Both the position numbers and the translations under genes were made by a program. This document shows positions 53,764-62,536 of a stretch of DNA of 64,000 nt, piece after piece (position 1 is the first letter of the stretch; each line of letters starts with the position of its first letter). The notes beneath the pieces are model-generated. The model was not told the DNA's origin and made no database searches. It saw only the letters and a program-made list of their open reading frames with translations. The DNA is from Savagea serpentis (GTDB lineage Bacteria; Bacillota; Bacilli; Bacillales_A; Planococcaceae), in NCBI RefSeq assembly GCF_015351395.1, contig NZ_JADKPV010000003.1, positions 62,001 through 126,000 on the forward strand, in the 5' to 3' direction.

Positions 53764-54618
53764 CTATTTTTGTCGTTCTGACCAACCGAGTCCCATCGAG
53801 CCTTCTCCTAAATGAGTGCCGATGACAGGGCCGAAATAACTGATTGTAAAACGAACCGTTGGAAAGCGTTCTTCAAGTTCTGCTTTCCACTTTTCCGCTT
53901 CTCCTAAATTATTCGCATGAATAATAGAAGCGTCGAGTTCTTTTGTTTTTGCATCTTCAGCTAATAGATCTTCAATGCGCTTCATCGCTTTTTTACGCGT
54001 GCGAATTTTTTCAAATGGGACAATCACTTTATTTTCAAAATGCAAAATGGGTTTCACTTGAAGTAAGCTCCCGATGAGGGCTTGGGCGCCGTTCAAACGT
54101 CCCCCTCTCTGCAAGTGAGAAAGATCGTCCACCATGAAGTATGCGCGCACCGTCTGTTTAAGACGATCGAGTTCTGCGACAATCTCTTTTGCAGACGCTC
54201 CTTGTTGTGCAAGTTCTGCGGCACGGATGACGTAAAATCCTTGCACGTAACATGAAATTTCCGAGTCATACGGAATGACGTCGATGCCGTCGACCATATT
54301 ACCTGCTTGTCCCGCTCCCGCAAATGTGCCACTAATACCGCTCGATAAATGGACCGAAACGACCGATGTGTATCCTTCGTCTTTCAATTGCGTATATAAA
54401 TCAACGAAGCGACCGATCGCTGGTTGGCTCGTTTTTGGTAGTGGGCCTTTTCCCCGCACTTTATCGTAAAATTCCGCCATGCATAAATCGACGTCTTCTT
54501 CGTATGTTTCGCCGTCGATCGTTACCATGAGCGGAATCGTATGAATGTTTAACTGTTCTTTTAATTCAACCGGCAAGTATGCCGTACTATCCGTTACAAC
54601 TGCAGTTTTCACTCTCAT
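53764..54618 (-). CDS. degV: DegV family fatty-acid-binding protein
   Basis: DegV-type proteins bind a fatty acid and often partner with FakA kinases. The 284-aa protein has AVVTDSTAYLP, TSQPAIGRF, SSGISGTFAGA and YFGPVIGTHLGEGSMGLGW. The ATG at 54618 has GGAGT at good spacing; an upstream in-frame ATG at 54630 would place it inside the gene. Position before comFA is as in B. subtilis. Confidence 0.92.
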   Translation of the reverse strand: MRVKTAVVTDSTAYLPVELKEQLNIHTIPLMVTIDGETYEEDVDLCMAEFYDKVRGKGPLPKTSQPAIGRFVDLYTQLKDEGYTSVVSVHLSSGISGTFAGAGQAGNMVDGIDVIPYDSEISCYVQGFYVIRAAELAQQGASAKEIVAELDRLKQTVRAYFMVDDLSHLQRGGRLNGAQALIGSLLQVKPILHFENKVIVPFEKIRTRKKAMKRIEDLLAEDAKTKELDASIIHANNLGEAEKWKAELEERFPTVRFTISYFGPVIGTHLGEGSMGLGWSERQK

Positions 54619-54705
54619 CAACTCCTGCATTTCATTTTACCGAACTTTGTCGAAAATTGAAATGAAAAGATGACAAGTGTCACTATTTTTTATAATGAAA
54701 GTATG

Positions 54706-55200
54706 TTATGAATCTTTTAGTTTTTTCGCAATGTCTTCAATCGGTCCGATTTCGCGTTTGTAATAAAGAAGTGGTTCTTTATCCTTTTTCGTGATCTTTT
54801 GCACTTCTCCGATTAAAATATAATGGTCCCCCGCTTCAATTTGTTGCACTTTACGGCATTCAAATTGTGCGAACGCCCCGTCGATGACAGGTAAATCATA
54901 CTCCGTATCTGTCCACTCCGTCTTACCGAAACGATCCGTCTCATCACGGCTCGCAAATGTCCAACAAATATCCGCTTGATCCGCTGCTAAAATATTCACC
55001 GCGAAACGGTTCGCATCCATGAAGAACTCTAAGCTCCCTGAACGTTTGTCAATCGACCATGACACGAGCAATGGTTCAATCGATACGGACGTAAATGAGT
55101 TAACGGTCATGCCGACTGGATTCCCCTCTTCCGTCTTCGTCGTCACGACGGTTACTCCCGTCGGATAGCTCCCCATCGCTTCTTTAAAATCATGAATCAT
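54706..55200 (-). CDS. Flavin reductase-like domain protein
   Basis: A 164-aa FMN-binding split-barrel protein of the HpaC/flavin reductase family: MGSYPTGVTVVTTKTEEGNPVGMTVNSFTSVS, then LLVSWSIDKRSGSL and GDHYILIGEVQKI. It probably supplies reduced flavin to an unidentified oxygenase or has a diagnostic flavin-dependent role. The ATG at 55200 follows GGGGAATGG. No oxygenase is adjacent. Confidence 0.83.
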   Translation of the reverse strand: MIHDFKEAMGSYPTGVTVVTTKTEEGNPVGMTVNSFTSVSIEPLLVSWSIDKRSGSLEFFMDANRFAVNILAADQADICWTFASRDETDRFGKTEWTDTEYDLPVIDGAFAQFECRKVQQIEAGDHYILIGEVQKITKKDKEPLLYYKREIGPIEDIAKKLKDS

Positions 55201-55278
55201 TATTCCATTCCCCTTTCTATTCATTGTTTCTGCTTTAGTGTATTACGAAATGCTCGAATAGACAAATCCCGAGCTTGT

Positions 55279-55677
55279 TTAAATTTGATTCGTGCGAAAC
55301 ATGCGCATTCTTTGAATTTGGAGCGCTTCTTCCCACGAATTGCGCAATGTTTCCACATGTTCTTTCGTTTCCGGAAGTAGTTCATAAGCCTCTGATATGC
55401 GCATCGTAATGAATGATTGGTTAATATACATATACGTCAAAAAGAGACGCTCACCCTTTTCGATTTTGCGATTTGTACGTCCCATCAATTCAAACATAAG
55501 CGTTTGAATGTCGCGAATCGTATCGTCTCTTAAGCGCATATTATCAGTCCCTAGCGCCAGTTCGAGTTGTTCGATCCCTCGCTCAACTTGACGCAATAAT
55601 AAAATAACGGCCTCTACTTCGGGCAATGTCGCGCGCTGAGTTTGTTGGTATTTCGCATGGGCTTCTTTATAATTCAT
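55279..55677 (-). CDS. FliS-like flagellin chaperone paralog
   Basis: A 132-aa helical protein resembling FliS: MNYKEAHAKYQQTQRATLPEVEAVILLLRQVERGIEQLELAL, then IRDIQTLMFELMGRT and a YMYINQSFITMRISEAYELLPE region, ending RNSWEEALQI. FliS binds flagellin C-termini for export. It is divergent from the second flagellin gene, separated by mirrored SigD-like promoters, so it probably serves that flagellin. Confidence 0.75.
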   Translation of the reverse strand: MNYKEAHAKYQQTQRATLPEVEAVILLLRQVERGIEQLELALGTDNMRLRDDTIRDIQTLMFELMGRTNRKIEKGERLFLTYMYINQSFITMRISEAYELLPETKEHVETLRNSWEEALQIQRMRMFRTNQI

Positions 55678-55733
55678 ACGTCTCCTCTACCTTTCTTCTC
55701 AATCTTTCCCTTAAAATCTAAATCTTTAACATA

Positions 55734-55777
55734 ATATCGGTTATTTTCACTTCAATTGTACTAAATGTATCCGATAT
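55734..55777. promoter_or_regulatory. Divergent overlapping SigD-like promoters
   Basis: AATATCGG (minus-strand -10, at 55733-55740) and CCGATATT (plus-strand -10, at 55771-55778) face outward, mirrored around a 30-bp core. The minus-strand promoter has a TACA 15 bp away; the plus-strand one has a poor -35 (TTCA). Confidence 0.5.
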
Positions 55778-55819
55778 TAAGAAGTGAATACATGAATATA
55801 GTAGAAAAGAGGTGGCACT

Positions 55820-56638
55820 ATGCGCGTTCATAGTAACGAACATATCGCATTTTCATCCAATCGTGCAACTCGCAACAATACGAACATTTCGAAATCTCTC
55901 GACCGTTTAAGCACAGGTCTTAAAGCAGGAAAAGGTGAACAAAATGCTTCTGGTATTGCGATCGGTGAAAAGATGCGAGCGCAAATTCGTGGATTGTCTC
56001 AAGCTCAACATAATATGAATGACGGGTTGTCTGCACTCGAGACGATGAACGAAGGGATGAACAATATTAGCGGACTTACCGATCGTATGCGTGAGCTTGC
56101 AGTACTTGCATCGACAGATACGATGACCGATGAAGATCGTGAAATTGCTCAAGAAGAGCTGAATCAATTAGTAGAGGCAATCGATGAGACAGCGAGAAAC
56201 TTAGAATTCAACACACGTGCAATTCTCGGAGAAACGATTCCACTCGTCATCCAAATCGGTTCTAACTCGAACCAAAAAATCGAAATTAACTTGATCGAAG
56301 TGACAGCGAAAAAATTAAAATTAAAAGACGACGGTGAACAAGATCAAATTTCAACTCGTGAAAAAGCGAATTCCTTCATCACACGTTTAGACGAAGCGAC
56401 AGCAATCATCGCCAAACATATGACCGAGATCGGTTCAAAAATGCAAGCGATTGAAAGCCATATGGCTAATGCAGCAATGTACGAAAGCAGTTTAACACGT
56501 GCACTTTCAGAATTAGAAGACTCTGTCATCTCAAAAGAAATGATGGATTTCGTACAAATGGATATTCGTCAACAAGGAGATCAATTATTGATCAAACAAG
56601 TAAACAATAATATGCATGATTTACTAAAACTATTTTAA
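55820..56638 (+). CDS. Divergent second flagellin
   Basis: A 272-aa flagellin family protein: MRVHSNEHIAFSSNRATRNNTNISKSLDRLSTGLKAG with SGIAIGEKMRAQIRGLSQAQ. The C-terminus departs from the usual D0 end (IRQQGDQLLIKQVNNNMHDLLKLF instead of ...[13 protein letters not shown]). It shares about one third or more of positions with Hag by eye. AAAGAGGTGG precedes the ATG. It may be a minor filament or cap component, or a dead-end regulator of assembly. Confidence 0.85.
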   Translation: MRVHSNEHIAFSSNRATRNNTNISKSLDRLSTGLKAGKGEQNASGIAIGEKMRAQIRGLSQAQHNMNDGLSALETMNEGMNNISGLTDRMRELAVLASTDTMTDEDREIAQEELNQLVEAIDETARNLEFNTRAILGETIPLVIQIGSNSNQKIEINLIEVTAKKLKLKDDGEQDQISTREKANSFITRLDEATAIIAKHMTEIGSKMQAIESHMANAAMYESSLTRALSELEDSVISKEMMDFVQMDIRQQGDQLLIKQVNNNMHDLLKLF

Positions 56639-56642
56639 TGTA

Positions 56643-56668
56643 AAAGATGAAGTTTCATCTTTTTATTC
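56643..56668 (+). terminator. Terminator after the second flagellin
   Basis: Stem AAGATGAA/TTCATCTT with a short loop and TTT run. Confidence 0.7.
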
Positions 56669-56670
56669 AA

Positions 56671-56704
56671 GAAAAAACGCCTTTTTTGAAAAGGCGTTTT
56701 ATAT
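56671..56704. terminator. Bidirectional terminator before comFB
   Basis: A perfect stem AAAACGCCTTTT/AAAAGGCGTTTT with a 3-nt loop and T-run, probably ending the comFB transcript on the minus strand. Confidence 0.8.
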
Positions 56705-56706
56705 TA

Positions 56707-56991
56707 TCATTCTCTCGTAGAGTTAGCGCTACAACGTGGGTTAGCCGATACTTTAGAAGCCGCTCGCGTGACGACCGATAATAGTTTCGTCACTTCTTGC
56801 GGATCTCCTTCAAGCACCGCACGCACATATACGGAATGATTTGGATTCGTGACATATTTTGGTGTTAAATCGTTCAATGCCAAGGCTTTGACATCGGTTG
56901 TACAATGCTGACAATCACAACATAGTTTCAATTCTGTCCGATAACGTTTCAATACTTCTTCTACCACTTCTTCCATGACATTGACGATCAT
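56707..56991 (-). CDS. comFB: ComFB family protein
   Basis: A 94-aa protein with the ComFB pattern NVMEEVVEEVLKRYRTELKLCCDCQHC, DVKALALNDLTPKYV and a C-terminal Cys/Ser tail. ComFB-type proteins have been linked to c-di-GMP binding in cyanobacteria; in B. subtilis comFB lies between comFA and comFC but is not needed for uptake. Here it is separated from comF and lies beside the second flagellin, with several EAL-domain genes elsewhere in the window. Confidence 0.85.
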   Translation of the reverse strand: MIVNVMEEVVEEVLKRYRTELKLCCDCQHCTTDVKALALNDLTPKYVTNPNHSVYVRAVLEGDPQEVTKLLSVVTRAASKVSANPRCSANSTRE

Positions 56992-57208
56992 TTTGCATAC
57001 CCCTTTTTCATTTCAATTTTATTTCAACATATGCTTCACACTTTAACAAAAGGCCCTTCAGCCTACAAAAGAGTTTATTTATTACAAGTGTAACATATTT
57101 TGAACTATTTTTTTGCTTGTAATTTTCCAATTATTTTCTCATGAACACTATAACACGGTTTTTTATAATTTTTTTCGATTATACAATAATCATTCAAATA
57201 TTTTGTGA

Positions 57209-57246
57209 ACAAAAAAGACTACTTCGGCGATGAAGTAGTCTTTTTA
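57209..57246 (-). terminator. Terminator after aspA
   Basis: On the minus strand AAAGACTACTTC pairs perfectly with GAAGTAGTCTTT and a T-run follows. Confidence 0.85.
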
Positions 57247-57248
57247 TG

Positions 57249-58682
57249 TTACCTTTGTGTATTTTTTAACAACTCTGCCCCTGAAATACCAGGCTCTGTC
57301 ATTTCTTCTGGGTGTAAAATAACATCGAGCTCTGCTTCTGTTAAAATACCGCGATCCGCACAAATATCTCGCACGGAGCGTCCCGTTTGAAGCGCTTCTT
57401 GTGCCACTTGTGCCGCTGTTTCGTATCCGACATGTGGGTTGATTGCCGTCACGATGCCAATACTACGGTCGACATACTGCTGCATCGTTTCGCCATTTGC
57501 GACGATACCATCTACACAGTAATCATTGAAAACATTAAATACATTCGTCATAATTTCAATCGATTGTAATAAGTTAAAAACAAGCACTGGCTCCATCACG
57601 TTCAATTCGAATTGTCCTGCTTCTGAAGATAACGCAATCGTTTGGTCATTCCCCATCACTTGGAAGGCCACTTGGTTCATCACTTCCGCCATGACTGGAT
57701 TCACTTTCCCCGGCATGATCGATGAGCCAGGTTGACGTGGTGGCAATGTAATTTCCGCAAGGCCTGCGCGTGGTCCTGATGACATTAAGCGCAAATCGTT
57801 GGCGATTTTAGACATGTTCACCATACATCCACGAAGTGCACCCGAAATGTATACGTAACCGTCTGTATTTTGCGTCGCGTCGACGAGATGTTCTGCCGAA
57901 CGAAGTTGGAATCCGCTATTAGCACTCAATCGTTCTGCGACATATTCGATATATTTCGGGTCGGCGTTAAGTCCTGTACCGACTGCTGTTGCGCCCATAT
58001 TAACGTCATACATATATTTGCGTGACTCGTGGATACGCTCGATGTCGCGTTTGAAGACGCGCGCATACGCCGAGAACTCTTGACCTAAACGAATCGGAAC
58101 CGCATCTTGTAAGTGCGTACGTCCCATTTTCAAATAACCGTCAAATTCTCCTGCTTTACGTTTAAATGTGACGTAAAGACGATCCATCGTTTGCAGCAAT
58201 GTTTCAATTTTCGTTAAAACTGCGATATGAATCGCTGTCGGGAAGGCATCATTTGTCGATTGTGCCATGTTGACGTGCGAGTTCGGGCTGATCGTTGCGT
58301 AGTCACCTTTTTCTTTCCCTAACAATTCGAGGGCGCGGTTTGCAATCACTTCGTTTGCATTCATATTAACAGAAGTTCCAGCGCCTCCTTGGATCGGATC
58401 GACTAAAAAGGCATCATGCCACTGTCCTTGAATAATCTCATCCGCCGCTTGAATAATGACGTTCGCAATCGTTTGGTCTAATTGACCTGTCGCTGCGTTC
58501 GCTTCCGCTGCGGATTTTTTCACAATCGCAATCCCTTCAATTAAAGCAGGGTTAATGCGATAGCCTGTAATCGGGAAGTTTTCCACTGCACGTAATGTTT
58601 GAATACCGTAGTAAGCGTCTACTGGAACACGTTTTTCTCCTAAAAAGTCTCGTTCAATTCGAAATTGCTCTTCTTGTTGCAT
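57249..58682 (-). CDS. aspA: Aspartate ammonia-lyase
   Basis: It converts aspartate to fumarate and ammonia. The 477-aa protein has RTHLQDAVPIRLGQEFSAY and the superfamily signature GSSIMPGKVNPVMAEVMNQ. The MQQEEQFRIERDFLGEKRVP start and TYQQ-like Gly/Thr contacts favour AspA over fumarase C. The L-asparaginase near 30 kb supplies its substrate, but the two are not co-transcribed. Confidence 0.92.
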   Translation of the reverse strand: MQQEEQFRIERDFLGEKRVPVDAYYGIQTLRAVENFPITGYRINPALIEGIAIVKKSAAEANAATGQLDQTIANVIIQAADEIIQGQWHDAFLVDPIQGGAGTSVNMNANEVIANRALELLGKEKGDYATISPNSHVNMAQSTNDAFPTAIHIAVLTKIETLLQTMDRLYVTFKRKAGEFDGYLKMGRTHLQDAVPIRLGQEFSAYARVFKRDIERIHESRKYMYDVNMGATAVGTGLNADPKYIEYVAERLSANSGFQLRSAEHLVDATQNTDGYVYISGALRGCMVNMSKIANDLRLMSSGPRAGLAEITLPPRQPGSSIMPGKVNPVMAEVMNQVAFQVMGNDQTIALSSEAGQFELNVMEPVLVFNLLQSIEIMTNVFNVFNDYCVDGIVANGETMQQYVDRSIGIVTAINPHVGYETAAQVAQEALQTGRSVRDICADRGILTEAELDVILHPEEMTEPGISGAELLKNTQR

Positions 58683-58844
58683 GTCGTCACCATTCCTTCT
58701 TCCTCACTTAAACTCTATTAATCATCACTAGTGTAACATTTTTCTCGTTAGCTTCACGCAATGTCCACCAATTTATTTCGATTTTACTATTATACATCAA
58801 TTATCTAATAATTTGGAATTATTTTCAGGAGATAAACAAGAAAA

Positions 58845-58877
58845 AACTAACCCCCTAGACGAGAGTTAGTTTCATTG
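58845..58877 (-). terminator. Terminator after the acyl-CoA synthetase gene
   Basis: On the minus strand AAACTAACTC pairs with GGGTTAGTTT, then TTTTTC. Confidence 0.75.
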
Positions 58878-58878
58878 T

Positions 58879-60459
58879 TTATTTACGCTTTTCACGTAAC
58901 GCTTCGATTCGTTTGACGACGCGGTCACGTAAGCTACGACGCAAAATTTTACCCGTCGCATTTTTCGGTAGTTCTTCTGAAAAATGAATGACGGAAGGTA
59001 CTTTATATTTCACTAAATGTTGTTGGCAATAAGCGAGTAAATCTTCCTCATTTAAATCGCTTCCTTGTTTTACCACGACATACGCTTGAACTTGTTCGCC
59101 AAAGTCTTCATCCGGAACGCCGATTACTGCACATTCAACCACTTCTGGATGTTCGTAAAGCACTTCTTCTACTTCGCGAGGATACACATTAAAGCCACCG
59201 ACAATAATCATATCTTTTTTCCGATCGACAATATAGAAATAACCGTCTTCATCTTCACGTGCCATATCTCCCGTATACAACCAACCGTCGCGCAAGGCGA
59301 TCGCTGTTTCTTCCGGCATTTTGTAATACCCTTTCATAACGTTCGGTCCGCGGACGATTAACTCGCCCACTTCTCCTTTCGGCACTTCATTTCCTGCATG
59401 GTCCACCACTTTATTTTCGACATTGACGATCGATAAACCGATAGAACCTGGCACACGTTCGCGATCAATCGGGTTGAAGCATGTGACAGGGGAAGCTTCC
59501 GACAATCCGTACCCTTCTGAAATACGCGTATCAAATTTCTTTTCGAAGTTATGAAGCAATGCGACAGGAAGTGACGCACCTCCTGAAATGGATAGACGAA
59601 TCGATTCATAATCTTCTTTCGTTCCTTCTTCGTATTGATAAAGGAAGTTGTACATCGTCGGTACTCCTGCGAATACCGTCGCTTTCTCTTCTCGAATAAT
59701 ACGGAAAATTTCTTTCGGGCTAAACTTTGGTACTAAAATAATCGTCGCTCCTTTTAAAAGTGGCGCATTGACGACGACAGTTAAAGCGAAGACATGAAAA
59801 ATCGGCAATGTCGCGATGACCCGGTCTTCTGGAATCATCTTTAAATACACACCGATATCGCGCGCATTGGAATATACGTTTTCATGTGTCAGCATTGCGC
59901 CTTTCGGTTGGCCAGATGTGCCCGACGTGTATAAAATGACAGCGGTTTCATCTTTGTCCACATCAACGAGCTCAGTGACAGCACCGTCCATTTTCATTAA
60001 ATCATTAAAGAAATAAGCGCGATCTTCCAATTGGGTACATTGCTTCGTCGACGCTCCATCCGTTTCGCACACGATGAGTGTTTCGACTTTCGGGAATAAT
60101 ACTTGACGTTGTTGGAATAACGGGAATAACTGGTCAAGTGCGACCATGACGGTAGCATCACTATTTTGGACAATATATGCGATTTCATTCGCTGTATAGA
60201 TTGGGTTCACCGGTACGACAACTGCCCCAATTCGCCACGCTGCATACATCGTCACTAAGAAATGTGGGGTATTTCCGACGAGTAGCGCTACGTGATCCCC
60301 ACGCTTTACACCATGCTCTTGTAATGCATAAGCAAAACGCGCAACCGCTCCATCAAATTCGCCATATGATGTCTGTTTCCCTAAAAATTCAAAGGCAATT
60401 CGTTCTGGTTGTTGCAACGCACGCTCATGTACTGAATCGATTAAATTCACTTCCATCAC
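58879..60459 (-). CDS. lcfA: Long-chain fatty acid CoA ligase
   Basis: It activates long-chain fatty acids for beta-oxidation. The 526-aa ANL-superfamily enzyme has YTSGTSGQPKGAMLTH, ISEGYGLSEASPVTCFNP, WLYTGDMAREDEDGYFYIVDRKKDMII and the catalytic lysine in KNATGKILRRSL. A promoter and a FadR-type operator precede it, so fatty-acyl-CoA should induce it. A second ANL ligase in the window is at 38.6-40.1 kb. Confidence 0.92.
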   Translation of the reverse strand: MMEVNLIDSVHERALQQPERIAFEFLGKQTSYGEFDGAVARFAYALQEHGVKRGDHVALLVGNTPHFLVTMYAAWRIGAVVVPVNPIYTANEIAYIVQNSDATVMVALDQLFPLFQQRQVLFPKVETLIVCETDGASTKQCTQLEDRAYFFNDLMKMDGAVTELVDVDKDETAVILYTSGTSGQPKGAMLTHENVYSNARDIGVYLKMIPEDRVIATLPIFHVFALTVVVNAPLLKGATIILVPKFSPKEIFRIIREEKATVFAGVPTMYNFLYQYEEGTKEDYESIRLSISGGASLPVALLHNFEKKFDTRISEGYGLSEASPVTCFNPIDRERVPGSIGLSIVNVENKVVDHAGNEVPKGEVGELIVRGPNVMKGYYKMPEETAIALRDGWLYTGDMAREDEDGYFYIVDRKKDMIIVGGFNVYPREVEEVLYEHPEVVECAVIGVPDEDFGEQVQAYVVVKQGSDLNEEDLLAYCQQHLVKYKVPSVIHFSEELPKNATGKILRRSLRDRVVKRIEALREKRK

Positions 60460-60471
60460 CCTCCTTGTAAA

Positions 60472-60490
60472 ATGAATGATTGTTCATTCG
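60472..60490 (-). promoter_or_regulatory. FadR-type operator of the acyl-CoA synthetase gene
   Basis: ATGAATGATTGTTCATTCG is a 19-bp inverted repeat near the B. subtilis FadR consensus TGAATGAnTAnTCATTCA. It lies just downstream of the -10, a repressor position. Confidence 0.75.
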
Positions 60491-60501
60491 TTTCTCATTT
60501 C

Positions 60502-60530
60502 ATTATATCCAAAAAGTAACATCGTGACAA
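60502..60530 (-). promoter_or_regulatory. SigA promoter of the acyl-CoA synthetase gene
   Basis: TTGTCA (60525-60530), a 17-bp spacer and TATAAT (60502-60507) on the minus strand. Confidence 0.8.
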
Positions 60531-60594
60531 CTTCTTTATGACTCTTGCCTTCTTTTTTCTCCTATAACCTAGATTTTTGTCTTTTAAACGAAAA

Positions 60595-60631
60595 AAGTAC
60601 GCCCCTTTTTTCATAAAGATGAGGAGCGTAC
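60595..60631 (-). terminator. Terminator overlapping the end of the BceB-like gene
   Basis: On the minus strand GTACGCTCC pairs with GGGGCGTAC (one mismatch) and TTTTTT follows; the stop codon at 60611 lies in the loop. Confidence 0.65.
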
Positions 60632-62536
60632 ATGTGATAAGTAACGCCAACGAATTAAATAAAAATACACGAACTGTAAAATCGTGAACCCGGCGAGGAC
60701 GATGAACATCTCTTTCGCAATTGAAATTTCTGCAAGCACATCCCAAATGACTTGCAGTGACATAAATGCAAATGCACTATGCAGTAAAGCGACGCCCCAC
60801 GGGAAGAAAAATTGTGGCATTAATTGACGGTTGACGATTCGTTTAAATTCGCGATCTGTCATACCGAGCCTTCTCAACACATCGAACTCTGCTTTATCTC
60901 GTTCGAGAGATGTGTACAGTTTGAAGTAAATGAAGCTCCCCGCTGCTAAAAAGAGCACACCCGCTAATAGTAAACCGATAAAGAGCAAGAGCGAAAATGT
61001 CGTCCGTAAAATCGAATAATTCGCTCCGGGATTTTCAAAAGTGAACGGAATGTACGTATCATTCACGACAGAACCACTAATAATTCCAGATAATACAGTG
61101 CCAATGCCGGTCGTCTCTTGCCATTCATCGATATGGAACGCGTAGTACGTGTACGCAACCGCTTGTTCTTTCGGCACTTCAGAACGAATGCGTTCGTAAT
61201 CATGATCATTTAATATGATCGCATTTAATCCATGTGCATTCGCAGGAAATAGATGACTGCCGTAAACCCCAGATATCGTCACAGGCAGTTGACTCGGCAT
61301 CAGTTCCGTTTGTGTCACGCGCTTATCTAAGCGTTGTGCTGCCGTTGCGGTCGCCGGTAGAAATCGCGCTTCCCCTTCTTCTAATTGCAAAGGCATCGTA
61401 TAGGAAGCGCGCGCTAAAGCATTGACATCACTCTCTTTTAAAATCGTGACATCATGGGTCGTCATCGAAGAAGTTTGTTTCAGCACAGTAAAAGGTACGA
61501 GCGTATAGCCGATTTCCTGCTCTTGAAGCTCTTCCTCCAGCATCGTTACATGCGCATATTCAAATGGATTGTCTAGTTCGCTTTTATAAACGATTCCGAG
61601 CGGATTTACTTCACGGTATTGAGATGCGAATGACGTAAGGGAAGCGAGTATCCCGACCGACATGAAAGCGACGGTTGAGACGATCGTAACGATAAAGAAC
61701 ATGCGCGCATTTTCTTTTAAACGTGCGATGCCTTCATTGATCGATAATAAATTAAAATGACGCCAATAAAGAGACTTGCGTGAACGTAATAATTCAAATA
61801 AAAATGGCAAAGAATCAGTGAAGAAATAATACGTTCCGAGGGTCGCAATTGGCGGTAATAAAAAGATAAGTCCGATGACGAGTTCATCATTCGTCAATGC
61901 TGCTGAAGCGTAAGCAGACGCCAGCAAAAACATCCCGAGATACGCGCGAGCTGTTGAATGCGTCGTCGTTTGGTGATCGACTTCATCCAATAAATCTTCA
62001 ATGCGTTCGGTCCGAATGAAAGACGGCGCGATAAATGCGATGATCGCAAACAAGCTTAAAAATGCCCCAACCGTCAATGCAAATGGTTGCCAAGCGAAGT
62101 AGAAAGGAAGGGCGGGCAGACGGACAATTTCCCGCACGATCATAAAGAAAAACTTTGAAAATAAAAAGCCGAGAAACGTCCCAACCCCAATCGCAGATAC
62201 GCCGATTAACATCGTCTCTAAAAAGATAAGTTTCGACAGTTGTTTTTTCGCCATGCCGAGATGGATTAAAATGCCGAACTCTTTCGAACGCGCCTGCAAA
62301 AAAGCACGCATCGAATAAAACAAGAAAAAGAGCGTAAAGATATAAAGGGTAACTTCTGCGAGTCCCATACCGACAAATGCAATCTCCTGTAAAAAGCTAT
62401 CTTCAATCGACGGGTGGAATAACAACATCGAATATAAGAAGAACACCATGACGGAAAAAACACTCGCCATAAAAAAGGCTGCATAAATGCGTCGATTCCG
62501 TATGACATTCCGATAGGCAAATTGGCGAAACGTCAT
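60611..62536 (-). CDS. BceB-type ABC transporter permease
   Basis: This is the membrane subunit of a peptide-antibiotic resistance transporter. The 641-aa FtsX-superfamily protein has about ten transmembrane helices and a large extracytoplasmic domain (about residues 315-510) between helices 7 and 8, the BceB layout. Sequence includes ARSKEFGILIHLGMAKKQLSKLIFLE and ERDKAEFDVLRRLGMTDREFKRIV, the two typical FtsX/BceB coupling segments. It overlaps the ATPase gene by 4 bp and lies next to a sensor kinase. The antibiotic is unknown. Confidence 0.88.
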   Translation of the reverse strand: MTFRQFAYRNVIRNRRIYAAFFMASVFSVMVFFLYSMLLFHPSIEDSFLQEIAFVGMGLAEVTLYIFTLFFLFYSMRAFLQARSKEFGILIHLGMAKKQLSKLIFLETMLIGVSAIGVGTFLGFLFSKFFFMIVREIVRLPALPFYFAWQPFALTVGAFLSLFAIIAFIAPSFIRTERIEDLLDEVDHQTTTHSTARAYLGMFLLASAYASAALTNDELVIGLIFLLPPIATLGTYYFFTDSLPFLFELLRSRKSLYWRHFNLLSINEGIARLKENARMFFIVTIVSTVAFMSVGILASLTSFASQYREVNPLGIVYKSELDNPFEYAHVTMLEEELQEQEIGYTLVPFTVLKQTSSMTTHDVTILKESDVNALARASYTMPLQLEEGEARFLPATATAAQRLDKRVTQTELMPSQLPVTISGVYGSHLFPANAHGLNAIILNDHDYERIRSEVPKEQAVAYTYYAFHIDEWQETTGIGTVLSGIISGSVVNDTYIPFTFENPGANYSILRTTFSLLLFIGLLLAGVLFLAAGSFIYFKLYTSLERDKAEFDVLRRLGMTDREFKRIVNRQLMPQFFFPWGVALLHSAFAFMSLQVIWDVLAEISIAKEMFIVLAGFTILQFVYFYLIRWRYLSHVRSSSL

